Shown: piece by piece, positions 34,346-43,004 of the stretch
Numbering within the stretch: the stretch's first letter is position 1
How the letters are laid out: every line of letters starts with the position of its first letter
Assembly (NCBI GenBank): GCA_963751695.1
Contig: CAVVVP010000002.1
Coordinates: 310,001 to 374,000, forward strand
Direction: 5' to 3'
Origin: SZUA-22 sp963751695
Lineage (GTDB): Bacteria; Bacteroidota; Ignavibacteria; Ignavibacteriales; Melioribacteraceae
DNA: 64,000 bases
Notes under the pieces: generated by a model
Seen by the model: only the letters and a program-made list of their open reading frames with translations
What the model was told of the DNA's origin: nothing
Database searches by the model: none
Position numbers and translations under genes: made by a program

Positions 34346-35014
34346 TTAGTTTGATATGCTTGTAGGTCTCCGCCCACCAATAAAGCGAGAATTAAAATAG
34401 TTGTCTTGGATTGAGGAAATCGTAACACCACGAGAAGAGCTTGAGTGAGCAAAAAGATCATCTCCTAGATAAATTCCGACGTGACCTGGATAACTATTCT
34501 TAGTCGTATTAAAGAATACTAGATCACCAAAGACTAGGTTATTTTCAGAGTTAATTTCTCCACCCATTTTGTACTGCTCACTTGCAGTACGAGGTAATGT
34601 AAAATTCAGTGACTTGTTAAAAACATCTTGGGTAAATGCGGAACAGTCAATTCCGCTTTTACTGCCACCCCCATATTGATAAGGAGTATTAATGTATCCT
34701 GCAATTTCTGCTAAGACTTTTTCTCTTTCGGTCAAATCGCTAGTTGAGGATGATTTTACTTCATTTTCGGAAATAAACCTATCAATATCAACAGGCTTTT
34801 CTTCAATGGGTTCTTCATCAAACTCATCACTATAAGCTTCAGCTATTGCCTTATCATTATCATCCGTGAATCTTACTGAATTATCAACTTTCTCAGTTTC
34901 TTTTTCTCGTGGTTTATTATACCTGTGACTTACTGATGATGATGAACATGAAACAAAAATTCCTAATAGAATGAACAGAATAATTTTAGTAAAAACTTTC
35001 CTTGATAAGATCAT
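34346..35014 (-). CDS. NlpC/P60 cell-wall hydrolase lipoprotein
   Basis: 222 residues. The lipobox is IFVSC (Cys23), followed by an acidic, low-complexity linker (residues 30-90). The NlpC/P60 domain covers about 100-215: catalytic Cys in GGGSKSGIDCSAFTQDVF, His in YPGHVGIYLGDD, and a further polar residue (His) in LFAHSSSS. LPRTASEQYKMG is a family landmark. It should cut D-Glu-meso-DAP type peptide bonds in murein. It follows the sigma-factor gene by 6 bp, so it is the last member of the engB-deoB-eutN-sigma run. Confidence 0.9.
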   Translation of the reverse strand: MILSRKVFTKIILFILLGIFVSCSSSSVSHRYNKPREKETEKVDNSVRFTDDNDKAIAEAYSDEFDEEPIEEKPVDIDRFISENEVKSSSTSDLTEREKVLAEIAGYINTPYQYGGGSKSGIDCSAFTQDVFNKSLNFTLPRTASEQYKMGGEINSENNLVFGDLVFFNTTKNSYPGHVGIYLGDDLFAHSSSSRGVTISSIQDNYFNSRFIGGRRPTSISN

Positions 35015-35020
35015 TTTAAA

Positions 35021-35875
35021 TTAACCTAGATAGGATCTTAAATTTTTGGAGCGAGATACATGGCGCAATCTGCGAATGGCTTTCTCTTTAATCTGTCTGA
35101 CTCTTTCTCGGGTTAGATGAAATTTTTCTCCAATTTCTTCAAGAGTAAATGCATGATCATTATCTAACCCATAGTATAATTTTAGAACTTCACATTCCCG
35201 TTTAGAAAGAGATGCTAAAGTACGTTCAATATCTTTGTGAAGAGATGTTGACATTAAATTATAATCTGGGGCGGGTGCATCATTATTTATAAGTAAATCG
35301 AAAACGACACTTTCTTCATCATTTTTAACTGGTGTATCGAATGACACATGGCGTCCAGCAATCTTAATGGCATCGGAAACTACTTCAATATCCAAATTCA
35401 AATCTTCAGCAATTTCTTCTGCTGTTGGTTCGCGTTCATATTTTTGTTCTAGTTCAATATATGCTTTCCATATCTTACTCAATAGGCCTATTCTGTTTAA
35501 TGGAAGTCGAATTATTCTACTTTGTTCAGCTAACGCTTGAAGTATTGATTGTCTGATCCACCAAACCCCGTAAGAAATAAATTTAAATCCTCGTGATTCA
35601 TCAAATCTCTCTGCAGCTTTTATCAATCCAATATTACCTTCGTTTATCAGATCACCTAAAGCCAAACCTTGCCCTTGATATTGCTTTGCAACACTTACAA
35701 CAAAGCGCAGATTTGCCTTAACTAATTTTTCAAGTGCTTCTTTATTACCAAGTTTAATTTTTTGGGCGAGTTCAATCTCTTCTTCTGCATCGAGAAGTTC
35801 AACCTTGCTAATCTCATGTAGGTACTTATCGAGAGATAAGTTTTCATGATTGGTATATTGTTTTGAAAGATTCAA
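35021..35875 (-). CDS. rpoD: Primary RNA polymerase sigma factor (RpoD-type, short form)
   Basis: 284 residues, the compact form usual in Bacteroidota relatives that lacks region 1.1 and the large insert. Region 1.2/2 contains DLINEGNIGLIKAAERFDESRGFKFISYGVWWIRQSI (2.1-2.4), region 3 contains RIIRLPLNRIG, and region 4.2 contains FTLEEIGEKFHLTRERVRQIKEKAIRRLRH with the -35-binding helix. It directs core polymerase to housekeeping promoters. It lies 15 bp downstream of two microcompartment vertex genes and 6 bp upstream of an NlpC/P60 gene. A second paralogue elsewhere cannot be excluded, but the sequence has the primary-factor form. Confidence 0.93.
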   Translation of the reverse strand: MNLSKQYTNHENLSLDKYLHEISKVELLDAEEEIELAQKIKLGNKEALEKLVKANLRFVVSVAKQYQGQGLALGDLINEGNIGLIKAAERFDESRGFKFISYGVWWIRQSILQALAEQSRIIRLPLNRIGLLSKIWKAYIELEQKYEREPTAEEIAEDLNLDIEVVSDAIKIAGRHVSFDTPVKNDEESVVFDLLINNDAPAPDYNLMSTSLHKDIERTLASLSKRECEVLKLYYGLDNDHAFTLEEIGEKFHLTRERVRQIKEKAIRRLRHVSRSKNLRSYLG

Positions 35876-35890
35876 ATAAACTCCAAAGGT

Positions 35891-36154
35891 TTATTTATTA
35901 ATCGAATCCACAATACCTACAATTGTTGCATCAACAGGAGCCATATCTACATCAAGTGGGATAACCGCTTCGCTTGCTGTAATGTAAAAAATTATTTCAC
36001 CCGGACCTGCACCAACAGTATCCAACGCCATCATCGGATCTCCAAGCTTTTTTTTTTCAGAGTTTAAAGGTTGAACCAATAAAATTTTATATCCTTTTAT
36101 GCTTTCATGTTTTCTGGTTGCCCACACAGAACCAATTACTTCACCAAGGAGCAC
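35891..36154 (-). CDS. EutN/CcmL-family microcompartment vertex protein, copy 1
   Basis: 87 residues, the normal length. MLLGEVIGSVWATRKHESIKGYKILLVQPL and the VGAGPGEIIFYITASEA stretch are the family core that builds pentamers capping the vertices of protein-shelled microcompartments. It starts with GTG overlapping the TAG of copy 2 (TAGTG), so translation should be coupled. Its partner is about 40% identical by eye. No hexameric shell (BMC-H) gene or encapsulated aldehyde enzyme is in the window; deoB upstream makes a deoxyribose-phosphate role conceivable. Confidence 0.9.
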   Translation of the reverse strand: MLLGEVIGSVWATRKHESIKGYKILLVQPLNSEKKKLGDPMMALDTVGAGPGEIIFYITASEAVIPLDVDMAPVDATIVGIVDSINK

Positions 36155-36441
36155 TATTCATCATCCTTGCTCTTAGCCGAAACATCCAATTTATCAACAA
36201 TTGCCATTACAACAGCATCAACTGGTTTGTTTTTTGTTATCACTGTCTGTCTTGCTGAACTACCTTGTGCCACTAAAACTACTTCACCTACTCCAGCTCC
36301 AACAGAATCAACAGCCACAACTGTACTTTCTTTAGGTGTATAATCAAGATTTATTTGACGAATAATTAAAAATTTTGATCCCACAAGATTCTCATCTTTT
36401 CTTGTGGACCAGACTGTTCCTATTACTTTACCAAGCAGCAA
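36154..36441 (-). CDS. EutN/CcmL-family microcompartment vertex protein, copy 2
   Basis: 95 residues, starting at a TTG codon preceded by GGTGAT. LLLGKVIGTVWSTRKDENLVGSKFLIIRQI, then VAVDSVGAGVGEVVLVAQGSSARQT matches the pentamer vertex fold. A short charged tail (DVSAKSKDDE) extends beyond copy 1. Two adjacent but diverged vertex genes suggest that different vertices, or mixed pentamers, are made. deoB ends 56 bp upstream in the same direction. Some EutN homologues have been studied outside shells, so a non-shell role remains possible. Confidence 0.9.
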   Translation of the reverse strand: MLLGKVIGTVWSTRKDENLVGSKFLIIRQINLDYTPKESTVVAVDSVGAGVGEVVLVAQGSSARQTVITKNKPVDAVVMAIVDKLDVSAKSKDDE

Positions 36442-36497
36442 TTTATCACCATGGTTTATTGATATACAAAACTGAACACTAATTTATGAAAATAAAT

Positions 36498-37661
36498 CTA
36501 ATTATCAAGGAAGCTTGTACCTTTGAGCTCATTTTTAATTTGGTAAAAATCAGCAGCTGTTTGAGCAATATCGGCAAAAGTTCCCCTAATACCTAGGTCT
36601 CGTGATTTTCTTCCTTTCTGATAAAATAAAAGAGGCACATATTCTCTACTGTGATCCGTACTTGGAGTAGTCGGATCGTTACCATGATCTGCCGTAATCA
36701 CCACTGAATCTTCATCGTCAATCACATCAAGAATACTAGGTAAGTGCTTATCAAAATATTTTAGTGCTTTAGCAAATCCTTCTGGATCATTACGATGTCC
36801 ATAGTAAACATCAAAATCTACAAGATTAATAAAAATGAATGAGTTCGAGTTGGATTTTATAGTTTTAATTAATTTATTTATTCCCTCTTCATTGGATTTA
36901 GAAATAATGTTCTGATTTATACCTTTATAATTGAAAAGATCGTTAACCTTTCCAATTGCAATAGTATTTATATCACTAGAACTTAGAATATCCAAGATTG
37001 TAGCTTCTGGGGGATCAATGGAAAAATCTTTACGATTAGTAGTTCGAGAATAATTACCAGATTCTCCAACGAATGGACGAGCTATTACTCTTCCAACTGC
37101 ATCTTTACCAATTAGAATCTGATTTCTCGCTATCTCACAAATTTTATATAATCGCTCTAAATTAATAATTTCTTCATGGGCAGCAATTTGGAAGACTGAA
37201 TCGGCAGATGTATACAATATTGGAACCCCAGTCTTTACATGTTCATCCCCAAGTTCTTTAATAATTTCAGTACCAGATGCTGGTTTGTTACCAAGCACCC
37301 CTTTACATCCAGTTAATTTTAAAAAGGAATTGATCATCTCTTCAGGAAATCCATTAGGATAATAGGGAAAATCCGTTTTCAATTCTAGTCCAGATATCTC
37401 CCAATGTCCACTTGTTGAATCCTTCCCTGGTGCTTTTTCATTCATTTTTCCGTATGACGCAATTGGATCTGCTACTTCAGCTATACCGTTAATAGGAATT
37501 ATATTACCTAAACCTAAAGATTGTAAATTTGGCAAACTGAAATCTTCAACTACTTTTGAAATATTCCCAAGAGTATTACTGCCAACATCTCCGTACCTTT
37601 CAGCATCGGGGAGTTCGCCTACACCAACACCATCAAGTAATATGATGATAAAATTGTTCAC
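36498..37661 (-). CDS. deoB: Phosphopentomutase
   Basis: 387 residues of the alkaline-phosphatase superfamily. Metal ligands lie in LLDGVGVGELPDAERYGDVGSNTLGN (with the phosphorylatable Thr in NTLGN) and in VVITADHGNDPTTPSTDHSREYVP. KDSTSGHWEISGL is the family signature. It interconverts ribose- or deoxyribose-1-phosphate and the 5-phosphates, feeding nucleoside sugars to glycolysis through deoC. It begins 8 bp after the GAF protein gene. Proximity to two microcompartment vertex genes is unusual. Confidence 0.96.
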   Translation of the reverse strand: MNNFIIILLDGVGVGELPDAERYGDVGSNTLGNISKVVEDFSLPNLQSLGLGNIIPINGIAEVADPIASYGKMNEKAPGKDSTSGHWEISGLELKTDFPYYPNGFPEEMINSFLKLTGCKGVLGNKPASGTEIIKELGDEHVKTGVPILYTSADSVFQIAAHEEIINLERLYKICEIARNQILIGKDAVGRVIARPFVGESGNYSRTTNRKDFSIDPPEATILDILSSSDINTIAIGKVNDLFNYKGINQNIISKSNEEGINKLIKTIKSNSNSFIFINLVDFDVYYGHRNDPEGFAKALKYFDKHLPSILDVIDDEDSVVITADHGNDPTTPSTDHSREYVPLLFYQKGRKSRDLGIRGTFADIAQTAADFYQIKNELKGTSFLDN

Positions 37662-37669
37662 TGCTTAAT

Positions 37670-39547
37670 TTAAATATTTTTAACGGAATTACCACCTTTT
37701 TCGGTGGCTTTGTTCAAGGCAAGTTCTGCATTCTCGATTAGACCATTTACGTCCATTTTTTCGTTGGTAGCAGCAATTCCAATTGATACTGTAAAGGTGG
37801 TTTGTTTAGATACAACTGATATAGGTGTTCTGGCAATTTTGATTCTAAGCTTTTCTGCCCAAAGAAAAACATCTTTTGGAGATGTATTAAAAAAGTAAAC
37901 TCCCAAAGTATCTCTGCTAAGTCTACCCAATACATTTTGAGCTGAAGTAGCCTCCTTAATCATCCCCACTATTGACTTAAGTACTTTAGGAAATGGATCG
38001 CCTTCGAAAAATGACTCCTCTTCAATGAAATCATCAATTTTAATTAGGGCTAGTGCTCCCGGTAAACCAGCACTTTTTGATTTAACCAAATCAGAATTGA
38101 CTTCCTTTAAGAAACTTGTATTGTTAAGGAACTTTGTATCGACATCAAGTGAAAGTAAGCTTCTTAGAATTTTTTGAGTTGAAAAGGAATAAACAATATA
38201 TGAAAATATTTTTGAAGCTTTTTTAATAAAGTTCACATCTGTGTTATTGTAAATATTTGGTTTTAATCCCTCAAAACAGAATACCCCATAAATTTGTCCA
38301 TCATATGCGAGTGGAATTGCAAGAAATGATCCACCAAACGTAATGTCTTCGCTTTTAATAAATCTGGGATTTTTTTCAAGTGATGTGTTGTCAACCTTTA
38401 CAGCTACTCCGGTTACAATCGCTTTTCCAACAAGAGTACCAGAAATATCAATGTCCAGATTCTCTCCAATATATTTGAGTGAAGTATTATTGAAAACTTT
38501 AGATGTTTTAAACTTTTGATCTGTTGGATCAAAATATATAAATGTGAATACATCCCAACCAATAAGTTTTTTTACAGAAGTCTCAATTGTCGAATAAAGA
38601 TCTGCTTCATCCTCAAACTTTTTATCAGTCGTAACTATGTCAAGAAGTGCAGTTAATCGTTTTTCCGATTGAGAGTCTGAAAATTTCTCATCAAATAAAG
38701 AAATTAAAAGTGAAATAACTCTTACAAATCTACCAAGTGAATAGATTGTTTCAATTCCAAATGCATCATTTTCTTTAGAATCGAGAGCAAGCACACCAGC
38801 TAAGTTTTCCCCATAGTAAAGAGGTACACCAACAAAACTTTTGATTCCTTGGGGACTATTATAATATCTAATAACGTCATACTCGGCAGTTCTTACGAGA
38901 TCTGTAAGCAATTCCGGTTCCTGATTCTGAACGATCTTGCTCAATACGTCATCTTCAATATCATACTTTTGTTTCTTAACTTCAGAGCTCACCGATGAAA
39001 ATTTTTCCAAAGTCAGTTTTGAAGTTTTCTTATTATACCAGAAGAAAAGCGCTGAATGAGAAAAGTATGCTTCGCGAATAACCAGAAGAATCTTTTCTAG
39101 TGCAAATCCGAAATGTTGATCGTGACTGATGTTTTTAGGTATTTTTTCAGTCGCAATTTTTTCAAAAGTTGATTTAAGATCTGGTGGTTTGAAATATGTC
39201 TTCGAAGAAACTCCAGCAGAAGATCCAGAAGATATTTCATTTGAACTTACCACCTCAATTTTCTTATTAGGAGAGACAATTGTAAATCCATCATCTTCGA
39301 AACTTTCACTTCTTTTCGATTCAATTTCTTCATCATCAGAGTAAACATCATCTGTAGTGATTGAATCAAAAGATTCTTCAATTCGAGAAGAATCTCTAAG
39401 GAAAATTATAAATGCTGTATATATAACTAATGTGGCACTTGTGATAAGTCGAATAATAAAATCGTCTGTAAAGAATGGGATAACAACCAGAACAGGAATT
39501 ATAGAAAAAATGATCAACCGTTTCTTATTTCTTGTTCCTATTTCCAT
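37670..39547 (-). CDS. Membrane protein with two GAF domains and a degenerate GGDEF domain
   Basis: 625 residues. Two hydrophobic segments (about 10-45) anchor it. Residues 45-125 are an acidic, Ser-rich linker. Two GAF-like domains cover about 135-290 (QGIKSFVGVPLYYGENLAGVLALDSKE) and 305-455 (GGSFLAIPLAYDGQIYGVFCFEG). The C-terminal 150 residues have the GGDEF fold (ALALIKIDDF, FTVSIGIA, NAELALNKATEKGGNSV), but the catalytic motif reads SRDTL instead of GGDEF, so it probably does not make cyclic-di-GMP. It may sense ligands and bind nucleotide. It lies 8 bp upstream of deoB and has its own promoter candidate. Confidence 0.82.
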   Translation of the reverse strand: MEIGTRNKKRLIIFSIIPVLVVIPFFTDDFIIRLITSATLVIYTAFIIFLRDSSRIEESFDSITTDDVYSDDEEIESKRSESFEDDGFTIVSPNKKIEVVSSNEISSGSSAGVSSKTYFKPPDLKSTFEKIATEKIPKNISHDQHFGFALEKILLVIREAYFSHSALFFWYNKKTSKLTLEKFSSVSSEVKKQKYDIEDDVLSKIVQNQEPELLTDLVRTAEYDVIRYYNSPQGIKSFVGVPLYYGENLAGVLALDSKENDAFGIETIYSLGRFVRVISLLISLFDEKFSDSQSEKRLTALLDIVTTDKKFEDEADLYSTIETSVKKLIGWDVFTFIYFDPTDQKFKTSKVFNNTSLKYIGENLDIDISGTLVGKAIVTGVAVKVDNTSLEKNPRFIKSEDITFGGSFLAIPLAYDGQIYGVFCFEGLKPNIYNNTDVNFIKKASKIFSYIVYSFSTQKILRSLLSLDVDTKFLNNTSFLKEVNSDLVKSKSAGLPGALALIKIDDFIEEESFFEGDPFPKVLKSIVGMIKEATSAQNVLGRLSRDTLGVYFFNTSPKDVFLWAEKLRIKIARTPISVVSKQTTFTVSIGIAATNEKMDVNGLIENAELALNKATEKGGNSVKNI

Positions 39548-39584
39548 TTCTCTTTAAGTAATTTTCAAATATGCAATTAGAAGT

Positions 39585-39613
39585 ATAATAAATCTTTGAT
39601 AAATATTCCTCAA
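39585..39613 (-). promoter_or_regulatory. Promoter candidate for the GAF-deoB-eutN-sigma run
   Basis: TTGAGG (39613-39608), a 17-base spacer and TATTAT (39590-39585) lie between engB and the GAF gene. The -35 overlaps the engB stop codon. Confidence 0.4.
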
Positions 39614-40191
39614 CTATAAATACTATATAAGAAATTCGTTAATTCCTTTTTACCAATTCCTTTTACACTCGAAAAGAGGAAAAGGTTATCACCAAAACTA
39701 AGTTCAGGAAAAACCTCCTTAATTTTCTTTTTTGCTTTTGCGAGTTCTGATTGCTTGAGTTTATCCACCTTGTTCAATAAAATAATATATGGAATTTCAA
39801 GTTCACTAAGAAATGAATTGAGCACAATATCGAGTTGTGTTGGATTATGTCTTGCATCAATAAAATGAATAACCCTCGAAACGTTTTCGTTATCTTGAAA
39901 GTATTTTATTAACAATCTTTCCCAGTAGTCTCTCTCTTTCTTTGATACCTTTGCGTATCCAAATCCAGGCAAATCTACCAAATAATATTTGTTTTCGACA
40001 TTATAGTAGTTTAATGTACGTGTTTTCCCTGGAGTAGAACTTGTTTTTGCTAAGCCTTTTCGATTGAAGATAGTATTAATGAAGGATGATTTTCCCACAT
40101 TTGAGCGGCCAGCTAATGCAATTTCAGGAAGTGCTGATTTTGGGAGATCTTTTAAGACTGATACTGATTTTTCAAATTCAATTTTACTCAT
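39610..40191 (-). CDS. engB: Ribosome-biogenesis GTPase EngB (YsxC/YihA)
   Basis: 193 residues of TRAFAC GTPase. G1 is GRSNVGKSS, G2 Thr lies in KTSSTPGKTRTLNYY, G3 is DLPGFG, and G4 is NKVDK, with FSSVKGIGKKEL as the G5 region. EngB is an essential late factor in 50S assembly, acting in the cytoplasm. Its ATG directly follows the T-run of the ribosomal-operon terminator (40192-40226), leaving no ribosome site in the last 15 bases; transcripts reaching it may be read-through from the operon, which would tie EngB to ribosomal-protein output. Confidence 0.96.
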   Translation of the reverse strand: MSKIEFEKSVSVLKDLPKSALPEIALAGRSNVGKSSFINTIFNRKGLAKTSSTPGKTRTLNYYNVENKYYLVDLPGFGYAKVSKKERDYWERLLIKYFQDNENVSRVIHFIDARHNPTQLDIVLNSFLSELEIPYIILLNKVDKLKQSELAKAKKKIKEVFPELSFGDNLFLFSSVKGIGKKELTNFLYSIYS

Positions 40192-40226
40192 AAAAAAAAG
40201 AGTAACCGACTAATCGATTACTCTTT
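40192..40226 (-). terminator. Intrinsic terminator of the ribosomal superoperon
   Basis: AAAGAGTAA (40226-40218 on the minus strand) pairs perfectly with TTACTCTTT (40205-40197) across a 12-nt loop, followed by a T-run (40199-40192) ending at the engB ATG. Confidence 0.9.
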
Positions 40227-40249
40227 CCTTGTAATTAATCAAGAATTTA

Positions 40250-40906
40250 TTACTTCTCTTTTTTCTTTTCATCTTTATCGGAATTTATCTCAGACTTTAC
40301 TTCTTTATCTGGAGCTTTAACCTCTTTCTCTGTTGCTTCCTCGGTGCTTTCTTTTTCCGCTACAGCAACCTCTTCAACTTCAGTTATTTCCTCTACTGCT
40401 TCCGCAACATCTTCAGATTTCTCACTTTCTTCAGTAGACTCAACTTCTTCAACAACTTCAGCTTCTTCGACTGTTTCTTCTAATACTTCGTCAACAACTT
40501 TTGCATCTTCGGTTTTTGGTTTTCTAGGTTTCTTTCTTTCAACAAAATCATTGTAATCGACCAATTCAATTATAGCCATTTCTGCTGCATCACCTGGTCT
40601 TCTTCCTAACTTTACAACTCTTGTATATCCGCCGGGTCTATCACCAATTTTAGTTATAATTTCGTTGAATAATTCTTTAACTACTTCTTTATCATGAATA
40701 TCTTTTGCAACGATTCTTCTTGCAGCAACAGTACCACTTTTAGCTCTTGTAATCATCGGTTCAACAAAAACTCTGATTTCTTTAGCTTTTGCAAGAGTGG
40801 TTTTAATCTTCTTCTCTCTCAACAAAGCTGCTGCTAAAGCTCTCTTAGTCGCTAAACGATGTGATGTTGATCTGCTTAATTTTCGTCCTTTGACTCTATG
40901 TCTCAT
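40250..40906 (-). CDS. rplQ: 50S ribosomal protein L17 with long acidic tail
   Basis: The first 118 residues are standard L17: MRHRVKGRKLSRSTSHRLAT, ALLREKKIKTTLAKAKE, GGYTRVVKLGRRPGDAAEMA. The remaining 100 residues are a Glu/Val/Thr-rich low-complexity tail ending in a Lys/Glu cluster (EKKKEK). L17 sits near the exit of the peptide tunnel. Extended L17 forms are known in Bacteroidota relatives; the tail is likely disordered. Last gene of the superoperon, before the terminator at 40192-40226. Confidence 0.97.
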   Translation of the reverse strand: MRHRVKGRKLSRSTSHRLATKRALAAALLREKKIKTTLAKAKEIRVFVEPMITRAKSGTVAARRIVAKDIHDKEVVKELFNEIITKIGDRPGGYTRVVKLGRRPGDAAEMAIIELVDYNDFVERKKPRKPKTEDAKVVDEVLEETVEEAEVVEEVESTEESEKSEDVAEAVEEITEVEEVAVAEKESTEEATEKEVKAPDKEVKSEINSDKDEKKKEK

Positions 40907-40928
40907 CTTAATTCCTTATCAACAAAAT

Positions 40929-41924
40929 TTAATTGGTTTCACTATTATAATTTATGTACTTATCTACATCCATTCCAAAATCAAGACCGTATACTTCAAC
41001 TATCTCTGTGAGTTCAGATAAAGATTTTCTACCGAAATTTCGGAATTTTAACATCTCACTCTCTTCTTTTCTAACAAGATCACCTAGAGTTTTGATGTTT
41101 GCAGCTTTTAAGCAGTTGTGTGATCTTACACTAAGTTCAAGATCATCAACGCTGGTTAGTAAGATTTTTTTAATTCTCTCAGCTTCAACGTCTACTTCTG
41201 TTTCAATTTTTTCTTCTTCTTGTTCGACATCAAAATTAATGAATAAGTTTATGTGATCTCTCAAAATTTGACCAGCATTTGAAAGTGCATCTTCTGGCGT
41301 AATTGAACCATCTGTATGAACTTCAAGCGTAAGCTGCTCATAATCGTTACTCTCACCAATTCTCACATTTTTTATTTCATAAGTTACTTTGGTTAATGGT
41401 GTGTAAATTGAATCAATCATGATTAAACCAATTGTGCGATCTGGAACATTCTGATCAACAGAAGCAACGTAACCTTTACCATAACCAAATCTTAACTCTA
41501 AGTTGAATTTCGCATCATCATTAAGAGTTGCAATATGCTGTTCTGGATTTAAGATTTCAATGTCACTACATTGTTCTTGAAGATCTTTCGCAGTCACAAC
41601 TGATGCACCTGTAACTGAGAATTCCATTTTACTCGTCTTTTTATTTAATATTTTTATTCTAACCTTTTTTAGGTTAAGAATTATTTCGGTAACATCTTCA
41701 ACGACACCCGGGATACTAGTAAACTCATGCAAAACACCATCAAATTTTACAGCTGTTATTGCTGCACCTGCTATTGAAGATAGTAAAACACGTCTAAATG
41801 CATTTCCAAGAGTTACTCCAAATCCTCTTTCTAAAGGCTGCACAACAAATTTACCATAATTATTTGCGGAGGATGTCTCTTCTAAAATTACGCCATCTGG
41901 CATTTTTATAAACGGATAACTCAT
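40929..41924 (-). CDS. rpoA: RNA polymerase alpha subunit
   Basis: 331 residues. The N-terminal dimerisation domain includes FVVQPLERGFGVTLGNALRR-like sequence (here GNAFRRVLLSS), and the C-terminal domain (about 245-320) has LTSVDDLELSVRSHNCLKAANIKTLGDLV with helix-hairpin motifs that contact UP elements and activators. The alphaCTD DNA-contact positions are preserved (RSHNCLK, GxKSLSE). Placement between rpsD and rplQ is the common alpha-operon order. Confidence 0.98.
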   Translation of the reverse strand: MSYPFIKMPDGVILEETSSANNYGKFVVQPLERGFGVTLGNAFRRVLLSSIAGAAITAVKFDGVLHEFTSIPGVVEDVTEIILNLKKVRIKILNKKTSKMEFSVTGASVVTAKDLQEQCSDIEILNPEQHIATLNDDAKFNLELRFGYGKGYVASVDQNVPDRTIGLIMIDSIYTPLTKVTYEIKNVRIGESNDYEQLTLEVHTDGSITPEDALSNAGQILRDHINLFINFDVEQEEEKIETEVDVEAERIKKILLTSVDDLELSVRSHNCLKAANIKTLGDLVRKEESEMLKFRNFGRKSLSELTEIVEVYGLDFGMDVDKYINYNSETN

Positions 41925-41950
41925 TTAATTCCTCTTCTTAAAATTATAAA

Positions 41951-42577
41951 TTACTTAGAGTATAATTCTACAATTAATTGTTCATTTGCTACTAAAGGCA
42001 CCTCATCTCTAGATGGAACTTGCATAAACGTTCCACTTAATGAAGCCTTATCAACTTGCAGCCACTCATAAACATTGTCTTTTGTTCTTCTTAATGTATT
42101 ATGAATAATATCTAATTTTTTACTTTTCTCTTTAACCTCAATTACATCACCAGGTTGTATTATGTAGGATGGAATATTCACAGTTCTACCATTTATTTGA
42201 AAATGCCTGTGAAGAACTAACTGACGAGCAGCCTTTCTTGAAGGTGCAAATCCTAGTCTGAAAATTACATTATCAAATCTACACTCAAGTAATTTTATTA
42301 GGTTTTCACCAGTAACACCTTTTTGGTTATTAGCTTTGATAAAATAAGAGTGAAATTGAGACTCTAATAAACCATATATTCTTTTTACTTTCTGTTTCTC
42401 TCTTAGCTGCACACCATACTCTGAGAACTTCATTCTTCTACTCATTCCATGCTGCCCTGGCGCATAATTCTTACTCTCTAAAGGACAACGCTCTGAATGA
42501 CACTTTGAACCTTTTAAAAATAATTTTTGTTTTTCTCTTCTACATAGTTTACAACTTGGGCCTGTATATCTTGCCAT
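41951..42577 (-). CDS. rpsD: 30S ribosomal protein S4
   Basis: 208 residues. The N terminus has four Cys residues (C9, C12, C26, C31) that form the zinc-binding version of S4. The S4 RNA-binding domain follows (RLDNVIFRLGFAPSRKAARQLVLHRHF-like region; here FRLGFAPSRKAARQLVLHRH). S4 starts 30S assembly on the 16S 5' domain and in many bacteria represses its own operon. Confidence 0.98.
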   Translation of the reverse strand: MARYTGPSCKLCRREKQKLFLKGSKCHSERCPLESKNYAPGQHGMSRRMKFSEYGVQLREKQKVKRIYGLLESQFHSYFIKANNQKGVTGENLIKLLECRFDNVIFRLGFAPSRKAARQLVLHRHFQINGRTVNIPSYIIQPGDVIEVKEKSKKLDIIHNTLRRTKDNVYEWLQVDKASLSGTFMQVPSRDEVPLVANEQLIVELYSK

Positions 42578-42591
42578 CTAATCTTCTCCCT

Positions 42592-42978
42592 TTATACTCT
42601 TCTACGTTTGGGTGGCCTACATCCATTGTGTGGTATAGGTGTTATATCTTTAATTGATAAAATTTGCAATCCAGCAGTGTTTAATGCACGAATAGCAGCT
42701 TCTCTTCCAGCCCCAGGGCCTTTTACATAAACATCAACTTTTCTTAATCCTAAATCGTAAGCTTCTTTAGCTGCTGCTTCTGCTGAAACTTGAGAAGCAA
42801 ATGGTGTGTTCTTTCTTGAACCTTTAAATCCATTTTTTCCTGCTGATGACCAAGAAATAGTATTTCCATAAACATCAGTAATAGTCACAATTACATTATT
42901 AAAAGTTGCTTTTATATGTGCAACTCCAATAGCATCAACATGAACTTTCTTTTTCGTTTTTCTTACAACTTTAGCCAA
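42592..42978 (-). CDS. rpsK: 30S ribosomal protein S11
   Basis: 128 residues, with GVAHIKATFNNVIVTITDVY, GFKGSRKNTPFASQ and the C-terminal DITPIPHNGCRPPKRRRV. It forms part of the 30S platform close to the E-site mRNA. It lies 14 bp before rpsD and 26 bp after rpsM. Confidence 0.98.
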   Translation of the reverse strand: MAKVVRKTKKKVHVDAIGVAHIKATFNNVIVTITDVYGNTISWSSAGKNGFKGSRKNTPFASQVSAEAAAKEAYDLGLRKVDVYVKGPGAGREAAIRALNTAGLQILSIKDITPIPHNGCRPPKRRRV

Positions 42979-43004
42979 AACTTACTCCTTATTAAATTAG
43001 CTTC

